From positions 1 to 56,122 of the forward strand of contig CALZTP010000004.1 of NCBI GenBank assembly GCA_945829115.1: DNA of 56,122 bases. The letters are read 5' to 3'. A model generated the notes under the pieces. It made no database searches. It saw only the letters and a program-made list of their open reading frames with translations, and was not told the DNA's origin. Positions 24,701 through 32,251 of the stretch are shown piece by piece. Position 1 is the first letter of the stretch; each line of letters begins with the position of its first letter. A program made the position numbers and the translations under genes. The stretch is from an uncultured bacterium (GTDB lineage: Bacteria > Bacteroidota > Bacteroidia > Bacteroidales > Bacteroidaceae).

Positions 24701-25485
24701 ACGAGAGTAGTAACATCGCTGATCTTTGTCTCAAGACCATTAACCTTTGTAGAGAGTGTACCTACCTCAGCAGCGAGGTTGTTGTGAGCAACCTGAAGCT
24801 CATCGATAGTACCCTTTACAGCGTCAAACTCCTTAGCAACAGCAGCACCCTCTTCCGCGATCTTCTGAGCAAGGGCAGCGTCAGCAGCCGCTACTTCCTT
24901 CTGGAGGTCAGCAACAGCAGCCTTAGCAGCCTCGAGAGTAGCCTTGTCACCATCGGTGATAGCCTGCTCTGCAGCCTCAAGAGCTGTCTTCTGAGCAGCG
25001 AGAGCTGTCTTCAGTTCTGCAGTCTCTGCGATAGCCTTTTCGAGCTTGTCGCTAAGAGTACCGAGCTTCTCGTTAGCTGTAGCGAGATCAGCAGCCACCT
25101 TCTCAATAGCAGCCTTGTTCTCTGTAGCGAGAGCAGAAGCAGCATCAGCAGCTGTCTGTGCCTTTACGATAGCAGCAGAAAGCTCTGCGTCCTTCTCTAC
25201 GAGTGTAGAGTAGTTTTTGTCAATAGCAGCCTGAAGAGCCTTCTTAGCCTCTTCGAGGGCAGCCTTTGTTGCGTGCTCACCATTAGCCTTGTTTATTGCA
25301 GCCTCGAGGTTTGCAATAGAGCTGTTGATAGTCTGCTCCTTTGTTTTAACAAGGTCTTCAAGTGAAGCAATCTCCTTCTTGAGGCCTGAGATGTCGTCAT
25401 CATAATCCTTACAAGAAGTCATTGTGCTTGTTGCTGCGAGTGTCAGAGCACCGAGCAGGAATGCACTTAAAAACTTTTTCTTCAT
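21793..25485 (-). CDS. Large surface lipoprotein with N-terminal coiled coil
   Basis: Protein of 1230 aa. The signal ends in MTSC with lipidated cysteine 25, followed by KDYDDD, an acidic surface-export signal. Residues 30-280 form a long Ala/Leu/Glu/Lys heptad coiled coil (SGLKKEIASLEDLVKTKEQ ... LETKISDVTTLVNKVD) that would act as a stalk. The remaining 950 residues are beta-rich, with repeated short modules and many Asn, Tyr and Trp residues. Database labels for such proteins include PL29 N-terminal domain-containing, but no lyase catalytic part is evident. Codon use is strongly biased, which suggests high expression. An S-layer-like or surface-scaffold role is plausible. A stand-alone AraC regulator is divided from it by 180 bp. 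Confidence 0.75.
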   Translation of the reverse strand: MKKKFLSAFLLGALTLAATSTMTSCKDYDDDISGLKKEIASLEDLVKTKEQTINSSIANLEAAINKANGEHATKAALEEAKKALQAAIDKNYSTLVEKDAELSAAIVKAQTAADAASALATENKAAIEKVAADLATANEKLGTLSDKLEKAIAETAELKTALAAQKTALEAAEQAITDGDKATLEAAKAAVADLQKEVAAADAALAQKIAEEGAAVAKEFDAVKGTIDELQVAHNNLAAEVGTLSTKVNGLETKISDVTTLVNKVDAKYDVLTKVLAKALRSLVFEPNLYVDGIESIEYPFVFQWGKAAQAPEEMTRTRDGITDNLSEIVDYNWPAVPNFQAYGPVWGVNYHMNPSRANIEFADVRGFLDREVEVVSRADEGLNIVAAEKDAAGTTVFACKNGVVTTGIQVKNAANLYGEGDIEAYYTEYLGQESQFGDHVHNILKWSKDHVVALQVNSANGTAQDTLITSDYAMLYPREVYPAWLKWNPGNLENSGEYLYDNPKDALTYHAPVEIVWNDEKGVNLEAYIRTVASQQLAKPNNYYTHTWTNADQKKWGLHYEFETVEYKSASNQTIDSRYCKLDKYTGNIVARNVGNDGKTLESQNIASVGREPLVRVLLMLNDTPILDGYILVKIVEKPADVPAKEDKNIDDYTTLDWKVDFNGCNSYETPKTTWAQFNEWVLTNALEITKENFDRQYVIDGSYVGSVLATGTDETSTYLCEVYSEPNEDAPAFDASVYYIKDANNINNCTFRAEMTASEIEKYTHGNLDPTNLVFYVRFKEVPGTDAKYANIWVKFDIDVTRSQITGTISEKNSNYWFALDGADEGWDAVAFNIGFPQDGIVPTTWTNQTLNTFIQNKVVVSDANVTAKKFFFLPINTTITDQHGTPWTITTQNGPLDGKWNQLICKYNAADTHTWPTIMGLDGEAQTDATKIAEILRSCAINYNNGAFTRNTLYATKGDGVYTAIAGMNQATGEIELIRSAANYNEPLDLIVNALGYEENHANINTEFHAITGIVGRNSCGVAVDLYSVSAEAGDTKSHAIWTSSWQRPINFNNLEARVVEDANANGEYIDILSLLSFYDWRGPVAGSMEGNNKWLWGYYNINGIIIDTNPEVVTTDMAGGTLGKTTLAEKSRLVHLYPATAKRADAVLGAGQARFNFDLTPWNKASLNGAFKTWLKINEAKFGYIYYENNGSNVEDFTVRIPVEIIYEWGHFTTTVDVLIKRTQGN

Positions 25486-25550
25486 AATGATAAAAACTTT
25501 AATTTATAAATTAAAAAAAATTATTAATTCTTTAATTCATACTTGCTGCG

Positions 25551-25568
25551 TGATACGCATGGGTATCA
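25551..25568. promoter_or_regulatory. Inverted repeat in the leader of the surface lipoprotein gene
   Basis: TGATAC (25551-25556) and GTATCA (25563-25568) form a 6-bp inverted repeat about 70 bp upstream of the start codon at 25485. It could be an operator or a small mRNA hairpin. No full TAnnTTTG element is seen nearby; TACATTG around 25640 is the closest. Confidence 0.3.
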
Positions 25569-25665
25569 GCGAGCACTATCGCGTGTTTTTTAGTCTTTCG
25601 TACTCTTTTTCTGTTTCTTTTTGTTTAAGGGTTAGACAATGTATTTCTTTTGATTCATCCTCTTG

Positions 25666-26058
25666 TTAGTTGGGAAAAGCGAGGGCAGGAAGAATGTTTC
25701 GTTGGATATCCTTGCTGTCGTGCTCGTCCATAAATCGCCTCGGAGAAGTTCCGAATCTGATTTTAAAGATATCGTAGAAGGTTGTTCTCGACCAAAAGCC
25801 GTATTCTGTCACGAGCTTCTCGATATTCTTTTTATCGTATATAGCTTCGCGGAAAAGGAAGTCGAGTCTGTATCTGTTCAACATCTCGCTATATCCGCAT
25901 CCATATCCTTCATTAATGGCCTTTGAAAGGTAAACCCTATTCGTACCAACTATTCTGCTTAACTGCATCATAGTGATATCTGACTGAAGGAAGAGTTTTT
26001 CCTGTTCCATCGCCGCCTTTACCTTATTATATATATCGGTATATTTAGACTTCGTCAT
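25666..26058 (-). CDS. Stand-alone AraC-type DNA-binding protein
   Basis: Transcription regulator of 130 aa, just the length of an AraC/XylS DNA-binding domain. First helix-turn-helix: FLQSDITMMQLSRIVGTNRVYLSKAINEGYG. Second: NIEKLVTEYGFWSRTTFYDIFKIRFGTSPRRFM, ending in the GxSP.RF hallmark. There is no sensor or dimerisation domain, so control may depend on a partner or on its own amount. The start follows a good -7 element, and upstream direct repeats at 26108-26163 look like its binding sites, suggesting autoregulation. The 1230-aa surface protein gene downstream on the same strand is a possible target. Confidence 0.85.
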   Translation of the reverse strand: MTKSKYTDIYNKVKAAMEQEKLFLQSDITMMQLSRIVGTNRVYLSKAINEGYGCGYSEMLNRYRLDFLFREAIYDKKNIEKLVTEYGFWSRTTFYDIFKIRFGTSPRRFMDEHDSKDIQRNILPALAFPN

Positions 26059-26078
26059 ACCATTACATGATTTGAATG

Positions 26079-26086
26079 CAAAATTA
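26079..26086 (-). promoter_or_regulatory. -7 element of the AraC gene
   Basis: Reads TAATTTTG on the minus strand, 20 bp before the start codon at 26058. A degenerate third copy of the 25-bp direct repeat overlaps it, which would let a bound regulator block transcription. Confidence 0.6.
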
Positions 26087-26107
26087 GTGTTTTTTTTTCA
26101 ATGTCGC

Positions 26108-26163
26108 TGAAAAAATTAATGTTTTCTGACTAAATTAGTGAAAAAATTAACGATTTCGGACTA
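26108..26163. promoter_or_regulatory. 25-bp direct repeats, probable AraC operator
   Basis: Copies at 26108-26132 and 26139-26163 match at 22 of 25 positions (TGAAAAAATTAA, then YGWTTTCKGACTA). Their spacing is 31 bp, three helical turns, so both would face the same side of the DNA. A weaker copy about 31 bp to the left (26077 onward) covers the promoter. Direct repeats in this geometry are typical AraC-family sites. Confidence 0.6.
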
Positions 26164-26332
26164 TTTTCACTGTTTTGCTTGTTTTTCATCAATAGTTTTA
26201 AAGAAAAAAGTGAAAACGAGGGGAGTTGAGGGTGTAAAGAGTTTGAGGGTTTTGCCATGGTAGGTGTTATGGTTCATAAAAGGAACTGTTTTCTCTGGAA
26301 AATATAAAATTATATAAAAAAAAGTATGATAT

Positions 26333-26364
26333 TTTGAATAGAGAAAGTTTTTTTATTAATTTTG
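26333..26364 (+). promoter_or_regulatory. Promoter of the SDR gene, TTTG-N20-TAATTTTG
   Basis: TTTG at 26333-26336 and TAATTTTG at 26357-26364 with 20 bp between them: a full consensus promoter. The start codon at 26498 leaves a leader of about 125 nt. Confidence 0.8.
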
Positions 26365-26497
26365 TACGAAGAATGTTTGGTATCTTCGTATGAGATATTA
26401 TAGAAACATTGCAGTAACCGCCAGAACTCTGTTTGGGAGACGGTAAGGGTGCTATTAAGAAAAAAAACATTACTTAACACTTTAAATTTTATACACT

Positions 26498-27301
26498 ATG
26501 GCAAATCCATTTTCTCTTGAAGGTAAGAACGCCTGGATCACTGGTGCTTCTTACGGTATCGGTTTCAATATTGCTAAGGCATTTGTTGAAGCAGGTGCAA
26601 ACATGATTATTTTCAACGACATCAACGAGGCTGCACTCCAGCGCGGTCTTGACAACTACAAGGCTGCTGGCATAGAGAATGTCAAGGGTTATGTATGCGA
26701 TGTAACTGACGAGGAAGGCGTAAAGGCTCTTGTTGAGAAGATTCACGCAGAGGTTGGTCAGATAGACATCCTTGTAAACAATGCTGGTATCATTAAGCGT
26801 ATTCCTATGCATGAGATGAAGCGTGCGGAGTTCCAGCAGGTAATAGACATCGACCTTGTAGCACCTTATATCTGCGCTTCTGCTGTTCTTCCAGAGATGA
26901 TGGAGCGCCGTGAGGGTAAGATTATCAATATCTGCTCAATGATGTCAGAGCTTGGCCGTGAGACTGTTTCTGCTTATGCAGCAGCAAAGGGTGGTTTGAA
27001 GATGCTTACAAGAAATATCTGCTCTGAGTACGGTGAGTACAACATTCAGTGTAACGGCATTGGTCCTGGATATATTGCCACTCCACAGACGGCTCCACTC
27101 CGTGAGCGTCAGCCAGACGGCAGCCGCCATCCATTCGACTCTTTCATCTGTGCAAAGACTCCTGCTGGACGCTGGTTGAACCCAGAGGAGCTTGGCGGTC
27201 CAGCAGTGTTCCTTGCTTCTAAGGCTTCTGATGCCGTAAACGGTCACGTTCTCTACGTTGACGGCGGTATCCTCGCTTACATCGGCAAGCAGCCTCAGTA
27301 A
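26498..27301 (+). CDS. Gluconate 5-dehydrogenase-type SDR oxidoreductase
   Basis: Cytoplasmic short-chain dehydrogenase of 267 aa. Nucleotide-binding TGASYGIG (15-22), NNAG (94-97), catalytic serine in NICSMMS (147-150) and Y160-x3-K164 (YAAAK) are all present. The sequence, including IIKRIPMHEM and the C-terminal YVDGGILAYIGKQP, is typical of proteins annotated as gluconate 5-dehydrogenase in Bacteroidales. Close relatives include KduD (2-deoxy-D-gluconate 3-dehydrogenase) of uronate breakdown. The usual kduI partner is missing. Either reaction, 5-ketogluconate to gluconate or a keto-deoxyuronate step, fits the nearby uronate-releasing glycosidases, but that link is inference. Confidence 0.88.
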   Translation: MANPFSLEGKNAWITGASYGIGFNIAKAFVEAGANMIIFNDINEAALQRGLDNYKAAGIENVKGYVCDVTDEEGVKALVEKIHAEVGQIDILVNNAGIIKRIPMHEMKRAEFQQVIDIDLVAPYICASAVLPEMMERREGKIINICSMMSELGRETVSAYAAAKGGLKMLTRNICSEYGEYNIQCNGIGPGYIATPQTAPLRERQPDGSRHPFDSFICAKTPAGRWLNPEELGGPAVFLASKASDAVNGHVLYVDGGILAYIGKQPQ

Positions 27302-27367
27302 TTGAGTGGCAAAGGTGAAAGATTAGAGTTCCCAAAGATTTTGTGTAAATTGATGTTTGCTTTTCTG

Positions 27368-27388
27368 CGGCTCGACCTGGTCGAGCCG
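27368..27388. repeat. Perfect 9-bp-stem palindrome
   Basis: CGGCTCGAC, CTG, GTCGAGCCG: a GC-rich hairpin in an AT-rich spacer, 67 bp after the SDR stop codon. A T-run lies 18 bases further on, too far for a standard terminator. It might stabilise the 3' end of the SDR mRNA. Confidence 0.6.
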
Positions 27389-27457
27389 TACCTCTTCGGA
27401 GTCACGTTTTTTTAGGCTCAGGGAGAGAAGGAGGAAAAATGCAAATGCAAAATATTA

Positions 27458-27495
27458 GGGCTTCTTTGCAACAGAGATGGCAAAGAAGCCCTTTT
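27458..27495 (+). terminator. Rho-independent terminator of the SDR gene
   Basis: GGGCTTCTTTGC (27458-27469) and GCAAAGAAGCCC (27480-27491) form a perfect 12-bp stem with a 10-nt loop, followed by TTTTATATT on the rightward strand. Confidence 0.8.
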
Positions 27496-27530
27496 ATATT
27501 CAAATCTATTTTCGCAATGAATATTGTTGT

Positions 27531-27690
27531 GAGAAAAAAGGCAGGAGGCGTTAACTGGCATTTTAATACCTCTGAGGTTGAACCATCAAGTTGAGAAAAA
27601 GGCAGGGGTGTTAACTGGCATTTTAACACCTCTGAGGTTGAGCCATCAAGTTGAGAAAAAGGCAGGGGGTGTTAACTGGCATTTTCACTC
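27531..27690. repeat. Tandem 60-62 bp repeats with internal palindrome
   Basis: Two full units (27531-27592, 27593-27652) and a truncated third (27653-27690). Each has GAGAAAAAGGCAGG, then GTGTTAACTGGCATTTT, then (in the full units) ACACCTCTGAGGTTGA and CCATCAAGTT. In the second unit GGTGTTAA and TTAACACC are inverted around an 8-base loop (CTGGCATT), so each unit can form a REP-like hairpin. The third copy breaks off 6 bp before the stop codon of a REP-type transposase gene (27696). Confidence 0.85.
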
Positions 27691-27695
27691 GCCTT

Positions 27696-28961
27696 TCACT
27701 TTTTCCACCAATCGTCTTTTTCTTTTGTTATGATCCGGGAAAGCTGATTCATAATCATGCACATCTCTCTTGTTACCTTTACGTCTTTCTGAAAAACATA
27801 ATTCCATGGAGAGATTTGAATGAGGCGATTTTCTCCACAGGCATAGAAGGCAGTACCCAAGGGCTTATAGCGATTGGAAAAACCATTGTCCATAATCTGT
27901 ATCACAGGGAGCTGCTCGGAAAGAAGGATCTTCAGAATCTCACGCTCCTTAGGACTTATGAAGGCAGAAACAATTACAGCCCCCTTCCTTGCCTCTGTCA
28001 ACACTGCTTCTTTCTGTTGTTCAAAAAATGCGGCATCTGCCCTATGGCAAATAAGAGGAAGTTTCCTTTCTGCCACCAGCAATTCCTTATTTCCAACAAA
28101 ATCCAAAACGGGCTTTGGCAAGGGATTGGAGGGGATTGAGGTTGAAGGGATAGAGGTTGAAGGTTTAGAGGTTGAGGGGATTGAGGTTGAGGGGATTGAT
28201 GTTGAGGGGGTTCTGTTAATTCTTGTGTTTATTATCTGGAGGGCGATGTCTAATTTCTTTGAGTCGCGAGCGAGCAACCAGTCTGCAAGGAGTCCTTGCC
28301 GTAAGGCATCGTCTGTCCATCCCTTGGAATTGCAGTTGCGATGAACTTTGAAGCGATCGTAAAGCCGTCCCTTTACAAGGCGCTTTCTTGCTTGGTCTCT
28401 GAGGTATTGCTTCTTGATCTCCACCTGCTCTGGTGTGAGGGCCTCAACGTCATTATATCCATGAACGAAGAGAGCAGGGCCACGGAAGGAGCGGGTGTGG
28501 TCTATATCGCGGTAATCAGGCGTTATAACGTCAGGGGCGACTCGCCACTCTATTCCGAGCTTGTCCCAATAGGCGTGAGTACACCCAATCATAAAGCCCC
28601 GAATAATCTGGCCGAGATGCACTTCCCCCCCGCCTTGGATATATAGCAAGCCATGGAAATGCTCTGGCATCACCTCCGCTCCCAATACCTTCACCATTGG
28701 GTAAAACTCTGGAATCCTCTTCCAACATTCCATCACCTTCTCTCCTAAAGAAGAATATAGACAACGGGGCGCTCCTGGGTTTCCATCCTCAACATCTAAC
28801 CTCCCAATAACTGTTGAGAGAATAGGCGAAGAATCCCTTGTGTTAAGTGTCACGAAAAAATATCCCTCACGATAGTCGGTAAGAGAATCACGCTTAAGAG
28901 CATCAGGGAGAGCATCTTCTTTCTCCCTCACCTTCGCTTTTTGCCATTCTGCCAGATGCAT
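27696..28961 (-). CDS. REP-associated (HUH, Y1-like) transposase with C-terminal Rossmann-like domain
   Basis: Protein of 421 aa from the ATG at 28961; a longer frame would add a hydrophobic stretch from intergenic DNA. The N-terminal IS200-like domain has the metal-binding HUH motif in MPEHFHGLLYI (H101-F-H103). The family pattern RGPALFVHGYNDVEALTPEQ leads to YLRDQARKR, where related Bacteroidetes proteins carry YLxxNPRR; that tyrosine (about 186) is the likely nucleophile. A Thr/Ser/Pro linker with five copies of a five-residue motif (PSTSI) follows at about 252-279. The C-terminal domain (290-421; KGAVIVSAFISPKEREILK, LPVIQIMDNGFSNRYKPLG) looks like a DprA/SLOG-type nucleotide-binding fold. 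No terminal inverted repeats or cargo are seen, so it is a domesticated RAYT-type gene rather than a full transposon. It lies 106 bp after the glycosidase operon. Confidence 0.75.
   Translation of the reverse strand: MHLAEWQKAKVREKEDALPDALKRDSLTDYREGYFFVTLNTRDSSPILSTVIGRLDVEDGNPGAPRCLYSSLGEKVMECWKRIPEFYPMVKVLGAEVMPEHFHGLLYIQGGGEVHLGQIIRGFMIGCTHAYWDKLGIEWRVAPDVITPDYRDIDHTRSFRGPALFVHGYNDVEALTPEQVEIKKQYLRDQARKRLVKGRLYDRFKVHRNCNSKGWTDDALRQGLLADWLLARDSKKLDIALQIINTRINRTPSTSIPSTSIPSTSKPSTSIPSTSIPSNPLPKPVLDFVGNKELLVAERKLPLICHRADAAFFEQQKEAVLTEARKGAVIVSAFISPKEREILKILLSEQLPVIQIMDNGFSNRYKPLGTAFYACGENRLIQISPWNYVFQKDVKVTREMCMIMNQLSRIITKEKDDWWKK
28125..28208 (-). repeat. 15-bp coding repeats in the transposase linker
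   Basis: About five 15-bp units in frame encode the pentapeptide repeat PSTSI (one copy PSTSK). They form a flexible linker between the HUH and Rossmann-like domains. Copy number is expected to vary between strains because unit length is a multiple of three. Confidence 0.75.
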
Positions 28962-29067
28962 AGATAAAAATATTACAAAAGAAGTTAGCAACAGAAAAAC
29001 TAATAACACCGAAAAAGGAATGCCAGCAATCCGAGAAATATCAGGGAAAGCCAGTCATTCCATTTCG

Positions 29068-32000
29068 TTAAAACTGTATGTTCACATGCAGACGATGCTT
29101 CTTTGACTTGTCAATGCTGTATTTTTTCAAGACACCAGGACCGCAGCTGCTGTTTCCTATGCCAAGAACGGCACAGTCGATAGAAAGGACTGTATAGTCA
29201 CCCTCCTTTAGTTCGTGGTCGTGACGCACGGCAGAGATATCTTGAGGAGTGTAGTGAAGAGCAGAGAAGGAGAATGGAGCGTCAACAGCATTCACACGGA
29301 AAGAGTTTCCGTTTTTCTGCTTGAGAAGAACAGAGGCACATTCACCGTGGTTTCCAGAATCTTGAGGGACGGGGAAATGAGTATATTCCTCAGATACTGT
29401 TGACTGCCACAATCCAACATGACATGAGCGCCATCGGTCTGGGAAGGTGTCCCAAGGTCCACGTCCGTAGTATTCTAAGAGCTCATAGCTCTTTGGAAGA
29501 ACAATCTGCATGCCCATTCTTGGCAACTCAGGCAGTTCCCCCTTGCATTCATATTCTTGAACGACATCCACAGAGCCGTCTTTCAGCAATGTGGTGACAG
29601 TGGTAACGGTGATAGAGCCATTCACAAAGCGGTATTCCTCCACACGCTCAGAAGTATTCTCAGAGAGTTCACGCTGTGAGAGTAGAGCAATCTCCGGAGT
29701 AGAGAGGTTGTTCTTCTGCCAGTCTTTTGCCAACCAGTTTCCGAACGATTTGTCGTTGTCTGTGGGAGCGCGGAAGAAAGAAGCACGGATGCTCTCTAAA
29801 GGCGTTCCTGCCAATGACTTTTTCTTCTTTGCCGAAGATTTTTGAGAAGAGAGGAAGTCAAGAACAGATCCTGATATCGAGAACTGCTCCTCAATAACGA
29901 CATCTTTCTCACCTTTTTTAGAAACGATGAGGTTTAACCTCACATCCCCTTTTTTCTTTCCATAAAGAGCCAAAGGAGAAAGAGCATTAATCACAGCGCT
30001 ATCTCCAGGAGCCACGTCAGGAAGTTCTATAGCGACAGTTTTTTGCTTTTTCCCATTTATGCTTACCACAGCCGAAAGCGAGAAGTTCTGAAGTCCTGTA
30101 TGATGGTTACGGTTTATGACATATATCTCCCCATTATGCCTTGAGAACTGCACTGGAGCATAGACATGCTTCACCTCATGATATTTCGCTGTTACAGAGC
30201 GGTCGCAACGCACTACCCCATTGAGACAGAATGCCTTTAGGTTCGGTTTATCGTTGAAATCGCCACCATAGTGTACCCATCCGTCACGAATGATTCCCTG
30301 ATCTACCCAATCCCAGATAAATCCTCCAAGCATACGAGGGTTTGAGTATATCTCATCCCAATATTCTTTGAAGTTTCCGAGAGCATTTCCCATGCAATGA
30401 GCATATTCAGAGGTAAGCACCGGGCGATTGTCGAGAACACCGTCAAGATACCCGCCTTTGAAGCGCCACTCCCTCTGTGCGATGGCGAGCAGATGCTCCC
30501 AACGCGCATTCTCAGCACGCTCCTTATCAGAGCCCTCTGGCATTCCGGGATTAAGATATTCCTGCATGACACGAGGATAGAAGCGAGAGATGACATCCAC
30601 ACAAACAGGGTCTGGCTCTGGAGCCGCACCTTCTGCGAGTGCCCCTTCTGTGGTTCCCTGCGCCCCTTCGTAATGCACGAAGCGAGTAGGGTCGAACTCA
30701 TGCAGCCAACCAGCCATAGCCGAGTGGTTTGCCCCATATCCGCTTTCGTTTCCAAGACTCCAGAAGACAACACATGGATGGTTTTTGTCTCGTTCAGCAA
30801 GACGAATCACACGGTCCATCATAGCCGTGTTCCAAGCAGAGGTAGAAGAGAATTCACCCCTCACGCCATGATTCTCACAGTCAGCCTCATCAAGGATATA
30901 AAGCCCGAGAGAATCGCAGAGCTCATACCATCGAGGGCATGCGGGAGAATGGGCAGTGCGCACAGCATTAATGTTTGCCGACTTCATAAGTCTAATATCC
31001 TGCAACATCCTTTCCTCAGAGGCGAAACGAGCAGTGATAGGGTCGTGCTCAACACGATTCACGCCCCGGAATCTAACCTGCTTTCCATTTACGAGGAACA
31101 TACCGTTTCTTATCTCCAACTGTCGGAATCCAATTTTCTGAAGAGCATTTTCAACCACCCTACCCTTCTCATCTTTCACGCTTATGCGCAATGTGTAAAG
31201 GTATGGAGTCTCTGCTGTCCAAGGCTTTGCATCTTTTACGAGCGTCTCCATACGCGGGAATTTCATTCTTCCCCTCTGTGGGAACCACTCGTTCATAACT
31301 CCCGCCTTATGTTCGAGATTAATAATCTCCTTTACATCAGTCGTCATCTCCGCAACCTTCTGCCCCTCAGCATCTGAGAGAACAGCGAGGACTGTATATC
31401 CCTCCCCATTCGAGCCGTCAAGACTCACTATCTTCGGATTTATCTGAAGTGTGAAATCTCGATAATCCTTGTCAACAGAAAGAGTGCGAACGGTAAAGTC
31501 AGCAAGACGTATGGAAGGAGTATGGAAAAGTGTCACATTACGATGCACGCCACCGAATCGCCATGCATCCTGATCTTCTAGATACGAGCCGTCACTGTAT
31601 TTATGTACAAGCAGTCGCACCTCGTTATCACCCTTTCTAAGGAAGTTAGTAATGTCAAACTCAGAAGGATGATTGCTTCCCTGAGAATATCCCACCTCCT
31701 TCCCATTTATATATACATAGAAAGCAGAGATAACCCCATCGAAACGCAAGAAGGTATTACCACCATCACCCCAGGAATCAGGAATCGAGAAAGTACGTAT
31801 GTACTCTCCTGTAGGATTTCTTTCAGTGAATGACGTGAATGTCTCCTTCGGTTTCTGCATCACGAAAGGTGGAGCAACCTTGAAGGTATATCCAGAGGAA
31901 GAGTATATTGGAGTTCCGAAGCCGTTCACCTCCCAGTTTCCTGGAACAGAGAGCGTTGTCCAAGGAGCATCGAGAATTTTCTCTGGTGTTGGTGCCCATC

Positions 32001-32181
32001 TGAACTTCCATGTTCCGTTGAGACTCATTTCCCTATCTCCCGTTTTTTCAGCAAAAGGTATGAAGAACGCCCTTGCTGGCAATCTGTTTTTCTGTATTAC
32101 AGTTTCATTCTCCCAATCGTTTCGCTGTCCCGAAGCGGTGATAGCCATGGAGAGAGTTAGAAATATAAATAGTTTCTTCAT
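29068..32181 (-). CDS. Exported GH2 glycosidase (LacZ-type)
   Basis: Enzyme of 1037 aa with signal peptide MKKLFIFLTLSMAITASG. The order is that of LacZ-class GH2: sugar-binding jelly roll (about 45-220, WEVNGFGTPIYSS, DQDAWRFGGVHRNV), Ig-like domain, TIM barrel with general acid E479 (SLGNESGYGANH) and nucleophile E592 (LTSEYAHCMGN), a further Ig domain and a C-terminal beta-sandwich (YYGRGPWDTFPDR). It hydrolyses terminal beta-galactosides or, as with some GH2 enzymes of pectin loci, beta-galacturonides; sequence alone does not decide. It is the last of four co-directional glycosidase genes, 70 bp after the one upstream. The start at 32181 fits the signal peptide; an extra 34 codons upstream would run into the previous gene. 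Confidence 0.9.
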   Translation of the reverse strand: MKKLFIFLTLSMAITASGQRNDWENETVIQKNRLPARAFFIPFAEKTGDREMSLNGTWKFRWAPTPEKILDAPWTTLSVPGNWEVNGFGTPIYSSSGYTFKVAPPFVMQKPKETFTSFTERNPTGEYIRTFSIPDSWGDGGNTFLRFDGVISAFYVYINGKEVGYSQGSNHPSEFDITNFLRKGDNEVRLLVHKYSDGSYLEDQDAWRFGGVHRNVTLFHTPSIRLADFTVRTLSVDKDYRDFTLQINPKIVSLDGSNGEGYTVLAVLSDAEGQKVAEMTTDVKEIINLEHKAGVMNEWFPQRGRMKFPRMETLVKDAKPWTAETPYLYTLRISVKDEKGRVVENALQKIGFRQLEIRNGMFLVNGKQVRFRGVNRVEHDPITARFASEERMLQDIRLMKSANINAVRTAHSPACPRWYELCDSLGLYILDEADCENHGVRGEFSSTSAWNTAMMDRVIRLAERDKNHPCVVFWSLGNESGYGANHSAMAGWLHEFDPTRFVHYEGAQGTTEGALAEGAAPEPDPVCVDVISRFYPRVMQEYLNPGMPEGSDKERAENARWEHLLAIAQREWRFKGGYLDGVLDNRPVLTSEYAHCMGNALGNFKEYWDEIYSNPRMLGGFIWDWVDQGIIRDGWVHYGGDFNDKPNLKAFCLNGVVRCDRSVTAKYHEVKHVYAPVQFSRHNGEIYVINRNHHTGLQNFSLSAVVSINGKKQKTVAIELPDVAPGDSAVINALSPLALYGKKKGDVRLNLIVSKKGEKDVVIEEQFSISGSVLDFLSSQKSSAKKKKSLAGTPLESIRASFFRAPTDNDKSFGNWLAKDWQKNNLSTPEIALLSQRELSENTSERVEEYRFVNGSITVTTVTTLLKDGSVDVVQEYECKGELPELPRMGMQIVLPKSYELLEYYGRGPWDTFPDRWRSCHVGLWQSTVSEEYTHFPVPQDSGNHGECASVLLKQKNGNSFRVNAVDAPFSFSALHYTPQDISAVRHDHELKEGDYTVLSIDCAVLGIGNSSCGPGVLKKYSIDKSKKHRLHVNIQF

Positions 32182-32251
32182 TGTAGAAAGGTTTGGTGTT
32201 TTACGGTGGGCTCTATTAATTCCCACCAGAACTGTTATTTGTTTGGGAATA

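Larger units (their letters stand above)
26059..26497. other. Divergent regulatory region
   Basis: Region between the leftward AraC gene and the rightward SDR gene. It holds the AraC promoter, 25-bp direct repeats, AT-rich DNA (26090-26390) and a strong rightward promoter at 26333-26364. After that promoter lies a leader of about 130 nt. No gene is seen. Confidence 0.6.
27302..27695. other. Intergenic region with hairpins and tandem repeats
   Basis: This region lies between the convergent SDR and transposase genes. It holds a perfect palindrome (27368-27388), a terminator (27458-27495) and the 60-bp repeat array (27531-27690). No gene is seen. Confidence 0.6.

Noticed and set aside
27531..27690. 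CRISPR array
   Set aside because: The units are 60-62 bp, whole units repeat without unique spacers, and no cas gene is near.
27696..28961. Complete IS200/IS605 element
   Set aside because: No TnpB, no left and right end hairpins of the IS200 kind and no target duplication are seen. The gene fits the stand-alone REP-associated class better.
30397..31377. 326-codon + strand frame inside the GH2 gene
   Set aside because: It is a shadow of the intact LacZ-type enzyme on the other strand; no domain or signal is recognisable.
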